Part shown: positions 1 to 7,601 of the stretch, one piece after another | Layout: the number at the start of each line of letters is the position of its first letter | Position numbering within the stretch: the first letter of the stretch is position 1 | NCBI RefSeq assembly: GCF_002837275.1 | Contig: NZ_NXIF01000006.1 | Location: forward strand, 17,260 to 81,259 | Direction: 5' to 3' | Length of the DNA stretch: 64,000 nucleotides | Source of the DNA: Malaciobacter halophilus | Lineage (GTDB): Bacteria > Campylobacterota > Campylobacteria > Campylobacterales > Arcobacteraceae | The notes under the pieces: model-generated | The model's database searches: none | Told to the model about the DNA's origin: nothing | What the model saw: the letters and a program-made list of their open reading frames with translations, nothing else | Program-made: the position numbers and the translations under genes

Positions 1-988
1 CATAAGGTATTTTATACTCTAATCCAGCAGGAAAACTTTTACTTGCTTTTTCAAGTACATCTTCTACTGCATTTGCAGTTTCTAATGCGTTTGCACCACT
101 TTGTAAAAAAATACCAATTGGAATAGCTGGTTTATCATTTAATTTTGTTGTCATATTATAACTTTGTGCACCAAGCTCAATAGTAGCTACATCTTTTAAC
201 ATTAAAGCACTACCATCTTCATTTGCTCTAATTATAATATCTCCAAACTGCTCTGGAGTACTCATTCTTTCTTGAGTTTGTAAAGTATAAGTAAACATCT
301 GTTTATTTACTATTGGCTCAGCTGCAAACTTACCTGCTGCATATTGTGCATTTTGTTCTTTAATGGCATCAATAACTTCTGCTGTTGTAAGCTTTTGTTT
401 TGCTAATTTTTGTGGGTCTATCCAAACTCTAATAGAGTAGTCTTTAGCACCAAAAATAGTAGCATCACCTACTCCATTAATTCTTTTTAAATCATCAACA
501 ATATTAATCAATGCATAATTTGATAAATACTTAATATCATGGGCATTTGAAGGAGAGTGTAACATAGCTACTTGTAGTAAACTAGGTGACCTTTCTCTTA
601 CATTTACTCCTTGTCTTTGTACTTGTTCAGGCAGTTTAGACAAGGCTGCTTGCACTCTATTATTTACATCAATTTTTGCATCATTTGGATTTGTTCCAAC
701 TTCAAAAAATACATTTATACTAATTGTTCCATTATCAGAAGCAACAGAGTTCATATAAATCATATTTGTTGCACCATTTATTTGCTCTTCAATTGGTGCA
801 GCTACTGTTTTTGCTATTGTTTCAGCACTTGCACCTGGATAAGCAGCAGATACAATAATTTGAGGAGGAATAACTCTTGGATACTGTTCTACTGGCAAAT
901 TAATCATAGATACTGTTCCTGTTAGAACAATTATGATTGAAACTACCGCAGAAAAAACCGGATTTTTAATAAAAAATGAAGAAAACAT
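1..988 (-). CDS. RND (HAE1/AcrB-type) efflux pump inner-membrane subunit, partial
   Basis: This is the N-terminal ~329 residues of an inner-membrane RND transporter; the rest lies beyond the window edge. The translated start reads MFSSFFIKNPVFSAVVSII, followed by PVEQYPRVIPPQI and YPGASAETIAKTVAAPIEEQING. These are hallmarks of hydrophobe/amphiphile efflux-1 pumps: the TM1 helix, then the porter domain with its conserved AxTVAxPIE segment. The start codon lies one base beyond the stop of the membrane-fusion gene, so it is third in an OMF-MFP-RND operon. Proton-driven drug or detergent export across both membranes is the family role. The substrate cannot be told from sequence. Confidence 0.95.
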   Translation of the reverse strand, partial: MFSSFFIKNPVFSAVVSIIIVLTGTVSMINLPVEQYPRVIPPQIIVSAAYPGASAETIAKTVAAPIEEQINGATNMIYMNSVASDNGTISINVFFEVGTNPNDAKIDVNNRVQAALSKLPEQVQRQGVNVRERSPSLLQVAMLHSPSNAHDIKYLSNYALINIVDDLKRINGVGDATIFGAKDYSIRVWIDPQKLAKQKLTTAEVIDAIKEQNAQYAAGKFAAEPIVNKQMFTYTLQTQERMSTPEQFGDIIIRANEDGSALMLKDVATIELGAQSYNMTTKLNDKPAIPIGIFLQSGANALETANAVEDVLEKASKSFPAGLEYKIPY

Positions 989-989
989 A

Positions 990-2090
990 CTATTTTCCTA
1001 ACACTTGAACTTTTGTATCTGGTCTTACTTTTGCAATATTACTAATTACAACTTTATCATTTACATTTAGTCCTGTTTTTACAACTACTCCACTTTCTAA
1101 TAAAGTTCCAAGTTTTACTGGTCTTAATTTTGCAATATCATCTTTAACAACATATACAAAATCACCATTTGCAGTCTTTAAAATAGCCTCTTCTGGAATA
1201 ATATGTACATTTTTAACTGTAATATTGTTTAAACTAATTTTTGTAAATTCACCAACAATTAAGTTATTATCATCATTATTAAACTTTGCTCTTAAAAGTA
1301 AAGTATCTGTATCTAAATCTAGTCTTGGAGATATATAATCAATCTCTCCTTTATAAGATTTTCCATGAACATCCAATGTTACATATACTTTTTTACTTCT
1401 TACTTGTTCAATAAAACTTACAACATCATTTTTAGTAAGTGAAAATTCAACATGAACTGGATTTATAGAAGTTATAGTAACTAGTAATGAGTTAGAAGCA
1501 TTTGTTCCAACATAATCACCAATATCACTTTGTTTTATACCAACTACACCACTAATTGGAGCTTCAACCGTTGCATAGTCATACTCGATTTTTGCTTTTT
1601 GCAAACTAGCTTTACTACTTTCTAGTTGAGCTTTTGCATCTTGATAAATATATACATATTCATCATATTTTTGAACACTAATTGATTTACTTTTTAAAAG
1701 TGCATTTGCTCTTTTATAATCTTTTAGTGATTTATTATAGTTTGCTTGTGCTTTTTTTACATTTGCACTTGCCATATTTAGATTTGTTTTATAAACATCC
1801 TCTTCTATTTTATATAGAAGTTGTCCTTTTTTTACATATTGACCTTCTTTAAAAAACTTCTCTTCTAAAGTTCCTGAAACTCTTGCAATTACTTTTACTT
1901 CTTCAAAAGGTGTAATAACAGCAGGATACTCTTTTGAAATAGTTGGTGTCTCATTTTTTACTTCAAACACTTTAACAGGAAGTGCTGGTCTTTGTTTTGA
2001 AGCTGTTTGTTGCTTAGTTTGTGAATCATCACTGCAAGCAGAGAAACCTAAAACTATCAAAACTACTAAGGGTAAAACTCTTTTTCTCAT
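990..2090 (-). CDS. RND efflux periplasmic adaptor (membrane fusion protein, AcrA/HlyD family)
   Basis: The 366-aa adaptor links the inner-membrane pump to the outer-membrane channel. A lipoprotein signal peptide ends in LGFSAC (Cys at about residue 19), so the protein is probably lipid-anchored. A first lipoyl half-motif (EEKFFKEGQYVKKGQLLYKI, about 75-95) and its partner (YATVEAPISGVVG, about 172-184) flank a helical hairpin rich in Lys and Ala. Beta-barrel and membrane-proximal domains follow, ending in VVISNIAKVRPDTKVQV. Length is normal for the family. Its ATG overlaps the OMF gene by 4 nt, and the RND gene starts one base past its stop, which indicates tight translational coupling. Confidence 0.95.
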   Translation of the reverse strand: MRKRVLPLVVLIVLGFSACSDDSQTKQQTASKQRPALPVKVFEVKNETPTISKEYPAVITPFEEVKVIARVSGTLEEKFFKEGQYVKKGQLLYKIEEDVYKTNLNMASANVKKAQANYNKSLKDYKRANALLKSKSISVQKYDEYVYIYQDAKAQLESSKASLQKAKIEYDYATVEAPISGVVGIKQSDIGDYVGTNASNSLLVTITSINPVHVEFSLTKNDVVSFIEQVRSKKVYVTLDVHGKSYKGEIDYISPRLDLDTDTLLLRAKFNNDDNNLIVGEFTKISLNNITVKNVHIIPEEAILKTANGDFVYVVKDDIAKLRPVKLGTLLESGVVVKTGLNVNDKVVISNIAKVRPDTKVQVLGK

Positions 2091-3292
2091 CTAATATATT
2101 CCTTTATATTTTTTCCACTATGATAAATAATATTTGCTTTTTTAACTTCTATATCATATAAAGCACTTTTTAATACACTTATTGCATCATACTTTTCACT
2201 AAGTGATTCTAAAAAGGCAACATTATCTATAAGCCCACTTTGATATTTTGACTTAATTACTTCATAAGCACTATTTGCTGCTTTTAATCCAGCTTGTGCT
2301 GATTTTATTTTAAGTTTTGCAATTTCATAAGCTTTTTTTGCTAACTTCAAATCTGTATTTGCTCTATTTCTTTCATACTCATATTTTGATTTTGCACTAA
2401 TATATTTTTTATATCTTGATTCATATCTATTTTTTGTCTCACCAAAAGAAAAAATATTCCATTTTAAATTTACAGAAAATATATTTTGTTCATCATAAGG
2501 TGCTTTAAAACTGTTATTATCATAATTCATATCAGTATGAGTATATGTATTATTTAAAGATATTGTTGGCAAATAATCACTTTTTTGTGCACTTGTATCT
2601 TCAAATAAAGCTTTTACTTGATACTTTAAAGACTCAATATCTGCTCTATTGCTTTGTTCTATTTGCTCTTTTAAAGGCTCTACAAAAGAACCATCACTAA
2701 TAGTTACACTTTGTCCTGTAATATACTCTAAATTATGAATTATAGTTTGTAGTTGTAACTCAATTTCATGTAAATTTACATTTGCACTTTGACCTCTTGA
2801 GATGATTTTTTGTATCTCATCTTCTGTTGTAGTTCCCGCTTCTAAAAATCTACTCAATCTCTCATATTGTGCTTTTAATTGTTCTATCTCTTTTTTCTTT
2901 GCATCTTTTTTTGCTAATAAAGATAAATAATCATAATAATATTTTGTAACATCTAGTGCCAATTGATTTTTTATAGAGACCAAATCCTCTTTTTTACCTT
3001 TGATATTCATTTCATAACTTGCATATCTATCATACTTTTTTCCACCATCATATAAAGTATAATCAACAGAAGCATTAACAGAAGTACTATTATCAGGTGT
3101 TGAAGCTATCTCTTTATTTGCTTTTGAATAGTTTGCATTGATATTTATACTTGGTAAATAGCTACTTTTTACACTACTATACTCTTTTTTTAATGATTCT
3201 AAATCACTTTTATACGAATCGACTAATCTATTTTGAATAGATAAGTTGATTAATTCATCTAAACTTTTTTTATCTTGCTGGAAAGATAACAT
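2087..3292 (-). CDS. TolC-family outer membrane efflux protein lacking a visible signal peptide
   Basis: The 401 aa contain two repeats of the TolC/OEP fold. The N-terminal repeat starts SLDELINLSIQNRL. The second has SLKYQVKALFEDTSAQKSDYLPTISLNNTY and a predicted beta-strand region, NIFSVNLKWNIFSFGET. Long Lys/Ala/Glu-rich helices sit between. The family forms the outer-membrane duct for RND pumps, which fits its position as first gene of the efflux operon. The oddity is the N-terminus: the only ATG gives MLSFQQDKK directly before the mature domain, with no hydrophobic leader. The in-frame sequence upstream (back to a stop inside marR) offers no ATG and no export signal. The start codon sits in the loop of a long inverted repeat. 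Either export is impaired or the 5' end was remodelled. Confidence 0.85.
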   Translation of the reverse strand: MLSFQQDKKSLDELINLSIQNRLVDSYKSDLESLKKEYSSVKSSYLPSININANYSKANKEIASTPDNSTSVNASVDYTLYDGGKKYDRYASYEMNIKGKKEDLVSIKNQLALDVTKYYYDYLSLLAKKDAKKKEIEQLKAQYERLSRFLEAGTTTEDEIQKIISRGQSANVNLHEIELQLQTIIHNLEYITGQSVTISDGSFVEPLKEQIEQSNRADIESLKYQVKALFEDTSAQKSDYLPTISLNNTYTHTDMNYDNNSFKAPYDEQNIFSVNLKWNIFSFGETKNRYESRYKKYISAKSKYEYERNRANTDLKLAKKAYEIAKLKIKSAQAGLKAANSAYEVIKSKYQSGLIDNVAFLESLSEKYDAISVLKSALYDIEVKKANIIYHSGKNIKEYIR

Positions 3293-3326
3293 TAATTTGC
3301 TTAATTTTATCTTTCCAGCAAGATTT
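3270..3326. promoter_or_regulatory. Two 20-bp operator-like palindromes (18-bp perfect inverted repeat) between the efflux operon and marR
   Basis: Positions 3272-3289 and 3307-3324 are perfect reverse complements over 18 bp, with a 17-nt spacer that holds the efflux ATG. Each arm is also an internal dyad of the form TTATCTT-N6-AAGATAA (3270-3289; 3307-3326, the latter ending AAGATTT). The two dyad centres are 37 bp apart. Short dyads of this kind next to a divergent MarR gene are the usual MarR-family operator arrangement, so autoregulation plus efflux repression is the likely role. The same sequence would fold in the efflux mRNA as an 18-bp hairpin with the start codon in the loop. Confidence 0.75.
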
Positions 3327-3335
3327 ATTTTTTTA

Positions 3336-3354
3336 ATTATATTTATGCTAAAAT
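3336..3354. promoter_or_regulatory. Divergent -10 elements for the efflux operon (minus) and marR (plus)
   Basis: On the minus strand 3336-3341 reads TATAAT, which would start the efflux transcript near 3329, just before the first operator dyad. On the plus strand 3349-3354 reads TAAAAT, with six bases before the marR ATG at 3361 and no Shine-Dalgarno, so marR would be leaderless. No good -35 boxes are evident, as is common in Campylobacterota sigma-70 promoters. Both assignments are by eye. Confidence 0.55.
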
Positions 3355-3360
3355 TTCCAA

Positions 3361-3837
3361 ATGGAAAAACAACACTTAGATTATTTCTTTAATGAAACAG
3401 TAAAAAACAGTAGATATGAACAGTTCGCTTTAGCTCTTCCTATAACTTTAATATATAGAAATTTGTTTAATGAAACAGAACACTATTTAAAAGAAAACTA
3501 TGACTTAAGTCATTCGGAAATCGATGTATTAGCAGCTTTATATTTTAATGGAAAAACATTATCACCTACAGATTTATACTCTGCTACAGTATTCTCTTCA
3601 GGTGGGATGACAAAAGTATTAAAAAAACTTGAACAAAGAGGACTAATATCAAGAATACCTTCTCATGAAGATAAAAGAAGCATGCTTGTATCACTAGAAG
3701 AAGAAGGAGAAAAACTTGCTCTTAAATGTATGGATGAGATGGTTGAAAGTCGAAAATACTTCTTTGATGCACTTACAAGTGAAGAGACAAAGATACTAAA
3801 AAAAATATTAAAAAAACTGACCTATAAACTCTTTTAA
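3361..3837 (+). CDS. MarR-family transcriptional regulator of the divergent efflux operon
   Basis: The 158-aa winged-helix repressor has the expected layout: an N-terminal dimerisation helix, then SHSEIDVLAALYFNGKTLSPTDLY, a recognition helix SGGMTKVLKKLEQRGLISR, and the wing SHEDKRSMLVSLEEEGEKLA with the characteristic D-x-R motif. MarR proteins bind short palindromes and release DNA on ligand binding. The adjacent efflux operon with two matching dyads in the shared 68-bp intergenic region makes it the probable local repressor. It ends overlapping the convergent histidine kinase gene by 4 nt. The ligand is unknown. Confidence 0.92.
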   Translation: MEKQHLDYFFNETVKNSRYEQFALALPITLIYRNLFNETEHYLKENYDLSHSEIDVLAALYFNGKTLSPTDLYSATVFSSGGMTKVLKKLEQRGLISRIPSHEDKRSMLVSLEEEGEKLALKCMDEMVESRKYFFDALTSEETKILKKILKKLTYKLF

Positions 3838-5999
3838 ATCTTAAATACTATATTAAAGCAAGCACCTCTATATTCTGTATTATCTACTTTAAACGTATCA
3901 TTTGTTACTTCAATAATTGCATTATGATGTTCAGTTATGATTTGATGTGTTATAGACAAGCCAATACCAGTACCAACACTTTGATGTTTTGTTGTAAAGT
4001 ATGGTTCAAATACTTTATCAATATGCTCTTTTTTAATTCCTCCACCACTATCTTTTATACAAAGTATTAGACACTTATCAACTAGTTTTGTACTAATATG
4101 TACTAATTTTTTATCATCATTTGATACATTTTCAACAATTGCATCTTTTGAATTATTTAATATATTCATCATAGCTTGAATAAGCTGATTTTGATAACCT
4201 TTTATCTCAATATCATCTTTAAACTCTTCAACTATTTTTATATTATTGTTTACATAAGAAGAGTGGATTATACTCAAGGCTTTTTTTACAGTTTCAACTA
4301 TACTAAAAACCTCTTTTTCATTTGTATCTTTAATAAAATTTCTAAAATCATCTATTGTTTTTGATAAATATTGTGTTTGTTCCATTATATTTGTCATATC
4401 ATCTAATAAATCTTCAATTTGTATATCTTGTCCAAACTCATTTCTAACTTTTATACTACTTGCAACAGTAGAAATAATATTTAAAGGTTGTCTCCATTGA
4501 TGAGCAATATTGCCTATCATTTCTCCCATAGAAGCAAGTTTAGCTTGTGATTGAACAATGCTTTGCTCAGTTATATCTTTTGCACTTAAAAGAATAGTTT
4601 TCTTATCAGGCAATAAAACCAAAGACATATTAACTCTTACAGCTCTTCCATCTTTTACTAAACAATTTTTTTCAAAGTTTACTTTTGAACCTGTTGACAA
4701 TACTTCATCAAGAGCTTCTTTTGTTCTTAGCTTATCTTCTAGTGTAGTTAGCTGTATACAAGATTTTTTTAATAGTTCATCTTTTTCATAACCAGTTAGT
4801 TTTAAATAAGCATCATTAAATTTTAAAAAATTACTTTTTGTATCCAATAAAGCAAGACCATCTTTTGTATATTTGAAGATAGCTTTAAACTCATCTTTTT
4901 GTTTAGTCAATTCTTTTTGAAGCTCTTTTTCTCTTGTTACATCATAAAACCAACCAATTATAGAGTCTTCTTGGTCGAATTTTATATTCATATAAGAAGC
5001 AAGTGCCCAAACAGTTTTGTTATTTATATTTAATTCAACTAACTGATTAAATACTTTTTCATTATTATTTATTTTTTTAATTATCTTATCATAATCACTT
5101 TTATTTGCATAAAAAGTTTTAGGGTCTTTATCTTCTGCTGAGTTTTGCATAATTAAGCTTGCATAAGTATGATTTGCAAAAACCACTACTCTTCCATTGT
5201 TTTTAGCAATTCTAACAGCAATAGGACTCATCTCTAAAAGATATTTTAATCTATTTTCACTCTCTTTTAAGATTGTTCTTGAAAATCTTATTGAAGCAAT
5301 CATTATATTCATTGTTGTTGCAAGTTCATTTAACTCTTTTGTTGAGTTTTCAGGTAATTTTTCTATAGGAATACCATCATTATCTCTATTATTTAAAGCA
5401 TCTATCATTTTGGAAATAGGTTTCAAAAGAAAGAAGTGAAATAGTATAAATAAAGAACAAATCAAAACAATAGACATTATTATAGTATTTTTAACAGTAT
5501 CATAAATTATACCTTGAAGCTCTTTTTTCATATTTTTATTAGATATACAAATACTTATATAACCTAAGTCTTTTTTTAATATAGATTTTATATTAAAATC
5601 TTTTTTGTAATAGCAATTTTTTAAAACTTTAGTATGCAAACTATTTTTTATATCAAAATCTACAATTTTTTTGCCTTCTCTTATTTTTCCTGTAATATAA
5701 GCCTCTTTACCAATAATTTCTCCCATAATATAATCTTTTACGACAATTGCGTCTATATCTTTATTTTTTATCTCATTTTGTAAAAGATTCGTATATTCAT
5801 TTACTGCATATGCAGGAATAAGATTTTTAAGATTACTTTTTAAAGTTATAATTGAATTTTTTGAGTTTTCCTTCATCTTTGCAATTAGATTTGTTTTTGT
5901 GTTGTTATAATTAAATGTAGCATTAATACTCATAAAAATCACTACTATTAGTACAATACTAATACCAAATGTAAAATACAAAGATTTTTTTGTTTTCAT
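3834..5999 (-). CDS. PAS-domain sensor histidine kinase coupled to a periplasmic binding protein
   Basis: This is a 721-aa membrane kinase. One TM helix is near residues 8-28 and a second at about 171-193, enclosing a ~145-residue periplasmic sensor region. A HAMP-like linker follows. Two PAS domains are at about 245-360 and 365-480; the second contains FKYTKDGLALLDTKSNFLKFNDAYLKLTGYEKDEL. A HisKA H-box, GEMIGNIAHQWRQPLN (phospho-His about 499), is followed by an HATPase domain with an N box, DSGGGIKKEHIDKVFEPYFTTK and GTGIGLSI. The gene overlaps the upstream binding-protein gene by 4 nt (ATGA). The binding protein probably presents a ligand to the sensor, as in TorT/TorS or LuxP/LuxQ. No response regulator lies next to it. 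Confidence 0.93.
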   Translation of the reverse strand: MKTKKSLYFTFGISIVLIVVIFMSINATFNYNNTKTNLIAKMKENSKNSIITLKSNLKNLIPAYAVNEYTNLLQNEIKNKDIDAIVVKDYIMGEIIGKEAYITGKIREGKKIVDFDIKNSLHTKVLKNCYYKKDFNIKSILKKDLGYISICISNKNMKKELQGIIYDTVKNTIIMSIVLICSLFILFHFFLLKPISKMIDALNNRDNDGIPIEKLPENSTKELNELATTMNIMIASIRFSRTILKESENRLKYLLEMSPIAVRIAKNNGRVVVFANHTYASLIMQNSAEDKDPKTFYANKSDYDKIIKKINNNEKVFNQLVELNINNKTVWALASYMNIKFDQEDSIIGWFYDVTREKELQKELTKQKDEFKAIFKYTKDGLALLDTKSNFLKFNDAYLKLTGYEKDELLKKSCIQLTTLEDKLRTKEALDEVLSTGSKVNFEKNCLVKDGRAVRVNMSLVLLPDKKTILLSAKDITEQSIVQSQAKLASMGEMIGNIAHQWRQPLNIISTVASSIKVRNEFGQDIQIEDLLDDMTNIMEQTQYLSKTIDDFRNFIKDTNEKEVFSIVETVKKALSIIHSSYVNNNIKIVEEFKDDIEIKGYQNQLIQAMMNILNNSKDAIVENVSNDDKKLVHISTKLVDKCLILCIKDSGGGIKKEHIDKVFEPYFTTKHQSVGTGIGLSITHQIITEHHNAIIEVTNDTFKVDNTEYRGACFNIVFKI

Positions 6000-6952
6000 T
6001 TTAACTCTTTTATTCCTAATACATTTCTTTTAATAATTAAAAGGTTATCTTCTATATTATCTTTTGAAATAGCAAGTATTGGCATTTGAATATTCTTTTT
6101 AACTTTTTTATTATTAAAATAGTTATAAAACTGATTCACTGCTTCTTGTCCCATTAAAAAAGGTTGTTGCATTGCTGAACCAACTAAAGTTTCATCTTGA
6201 ATCAATTTGATAAACTCTGGTTCTGCATCAAATGTTATTAATAAAACCTCTTTTTGTTTGTCTAATTCATTTATGGCATCTAAGGCACCTTGATACCTAT
6301 CAGAACCTTGCAACCATACAGCTCTTAAATTTGGATATTTTAAAATAAACTCTTTTGTATAAGAGTATGTTTCTTCTTGTGTCCATGTTATTTGCTGTTT
6401 TAAATCAGCTCCTTTAATCCCAGCTTCATTCAATGCTTTTAAAAAGCCTCTTGTTCTTTGTTGTCCATTTAATCTTTTTTGAGGAATAGCAACAATTGCA
6501 ACAGAGCCATTTTCATATCCTAATTCTTGCATTTTTTTTACTAAAACTTTTCCTATATTATAAGCACCTTTTTTATTATCTGAAGAGATATATGAGATAT
6601 ACTCTCCACTATCTGTTCCTATATCTAAGATAATTACAGGGATTTTTGCTTCTTTTGCTAATTTAAGAATTGTTACACAAGCTGAAGAGTTTGTAGGAGA
6701 GACAATTATGCCATCAACATTTTTTTTAATAGCTTTTATTGTATTTTGAAGTTCAATTTTTGCACTATTTGAAGAGCTGTAAACTTCAACATCATAAGAA
6801 AACTTTTTAGCTTTATTTTTAACACCTTTACTCATGATTTCCCAAAAAGGTATTCTAATATCTGAGACAATATACACAAGTTTTTTTTCTGAAGCATTTG
6901 CTAAAGAAATTACAAAAAACATAAAAATAATAAAAAATCTAAACTTAAACAC
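5996..6952 (-). CDS. Periplasmic substrate-binding protein (type I, sugar/TorT/LuxP-like)
   Basis: The 318-aa protein has a Sec signal peptide ending ISLANA and a type I periplasmic-binding fold: KLVYIVSDIRIPFWEIMSKGVKNKAKKFSYDVEVY opens the N-lobe. IVSPTNSSACVTILKLAKEAKIPVIILDI, ISSDNKKGAYNIGKVLVKKM and a hinge-region DAEPEFIKLIQDETLVGSAMQQP follow. These match the Peripla_BP_4 (ribose/galactose, TorT, LuxP) family. Start is GTG at 6952 with AAAGGGA upstream. No ABC permease or ATPase accompanies it; instead it overlaps the kinase gene by 4 nt, so it is probably a sensory accessory rather than a transport component. The ligand is unknown. Confidence 0.88.
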   Translation of the reverse strand: MFKFRFFIIFMFFVISLANASEKKLVYIVSDIRIPFWEIMSKGVKNKAKKFSYDVEVYSSSNSAKIELQNTIKAIKKNVDGIIVSPTNSSACVTILKLAKEAKIPVIILDIGTDSGEYISYISSDNKKGAYNIGKVLVKKMQELGYENGSVAIVAIPQKRLNGQQRTRGFLKALNEAGIKGADLKQQITWTQEETYSYTKEFILKYPNLRAVWLQGSDRYQGALDAINELDKQKEVLLITFDAEPEFIKLIQDETLVGSAMQQPFLMGQEAVNQFYNYFNNKKVKKNIQMPILAISKDNIEDNLLIIKRNVLGIKELK

Positions 6953-7160
6953 CCTATTCCCTTTAGTTTTCTTATCAATAATAACATAATAAAAATAATA
7001 ATTTGTTATAGTTAGAATATTTTAATATAAATAACTAAGAATTTAAAACCTTTTTTGTATAAATTTTTATATATACAATATAAAAAACAATAAAAACTTT
7101 AAATATTTAAGCTTTCCTATATAAAATTATAGATTTTTATATAATTTTTTATATATTTAC

Positions 7161-7189
7161 TTGACTTAATATATAAAAAGTTATATAAT
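7161..7189 (+). promoter_or_regulatory. Consensus sigma-70-type promoter of the ridA operon
   Basis: TTGACT at 7161-7166 is followed after exactly 17 bp by TATAAT at 7184-7189. This is the best bacterial-consensus promoter seen in the window. The start of transcription would be near 7196, leaving a ~20-nt leader that contains AAGGA. The 260-bp divergent region 6953-7212 is otherwise very AT-rich, with many overlapping TATATA runs; no operator can be singled out. Confidence 0.7.
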
Positions 7190-7215
7190 TTTCAAAACAT
7201 ATAAAAGGAAATATG

Positions 7216-7590
7216 ATGAAAATAATTAGAAAAGTACAAAATCTAAAAGCAAATGGGCACTATGCTTTAGCATTGATAGAAGACAATAGAGTCTATATTT
7301 CAGGGCAATTTTCTATTAATCCTAAAACTGGTGAAAAAGAGTTTGGAACAATGCAAGAAGAGCTAAAACAAGTTCTAAATAATATAGAATTAATTCTACA
7401 AGAAGCAGGTTCATCTAAACAAAAAGTTTTAAAAGTTAATGTTTATATAAATGACTTGGATGAATGGGGAACAGTTGATAAAATATATAGTGATTTTTTT
7501 GCAGAACATACGCCTGCAAGAACTATTACAGCTTTAGCAAAACTTCACTTTGGTTTTAAAGTTGAAATTGATGTTATAGCAGCTTGCTAA
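7216..7590 (+). CDS. ridA: RidA/YjgF/Rid family enamine/imine deaminase
   Basis: The ~124-aa protein has the Rid signature. Segments include ALALIEDNRVYISGQFSINPKTGE, MQEELKQVLNNIELILQEAGSS, VLKVNVYINDLDEW and the C-terminal HTPARTITALAKLHFGFKVEIDVIAA, whose Arg (in PARTI) is the conserved carboxylate-binding residue. Rid proteins hydrolyse reactive 2-aminoacrylate-type intermediates released by PLP dehydratases. Two ATGs in tandem exist (7213 and 7216); the second is six bases from the AAGGA ribosome site and is preferred. The PLP enzyme gene starts 11 nt downstream, suggesting the two act on the same pathway. Confidence 0.92.
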   Translation: MKIIRKVQNLKANGHYALALIEDNRVYISGQFSINPKTGEKEFGTMQEELKQVLNNIELILQEAGSSKQKVLKVNVYINDLDEWGTVDKIYSDFFAEHTPARTITALAKLHFGFKVEIDVIAAC

Positions 7591-7601
7591 AGGAGACTAT
7601 T

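Noticed and set aside
611..925. A plus-strand 104-codon frame over the RND gene
   Set aside because: It is Cys/Ile/Tyr-rich antisense of the well-supported RND coding frame.
7020..7160. AT-rich TATATA-like runs upstream of the ridA operon as a repeat or CRISPR-like array
   Set aside because: No unit of fixed length recurs with unique spacers; it is simply AT-rich promoter DNA.
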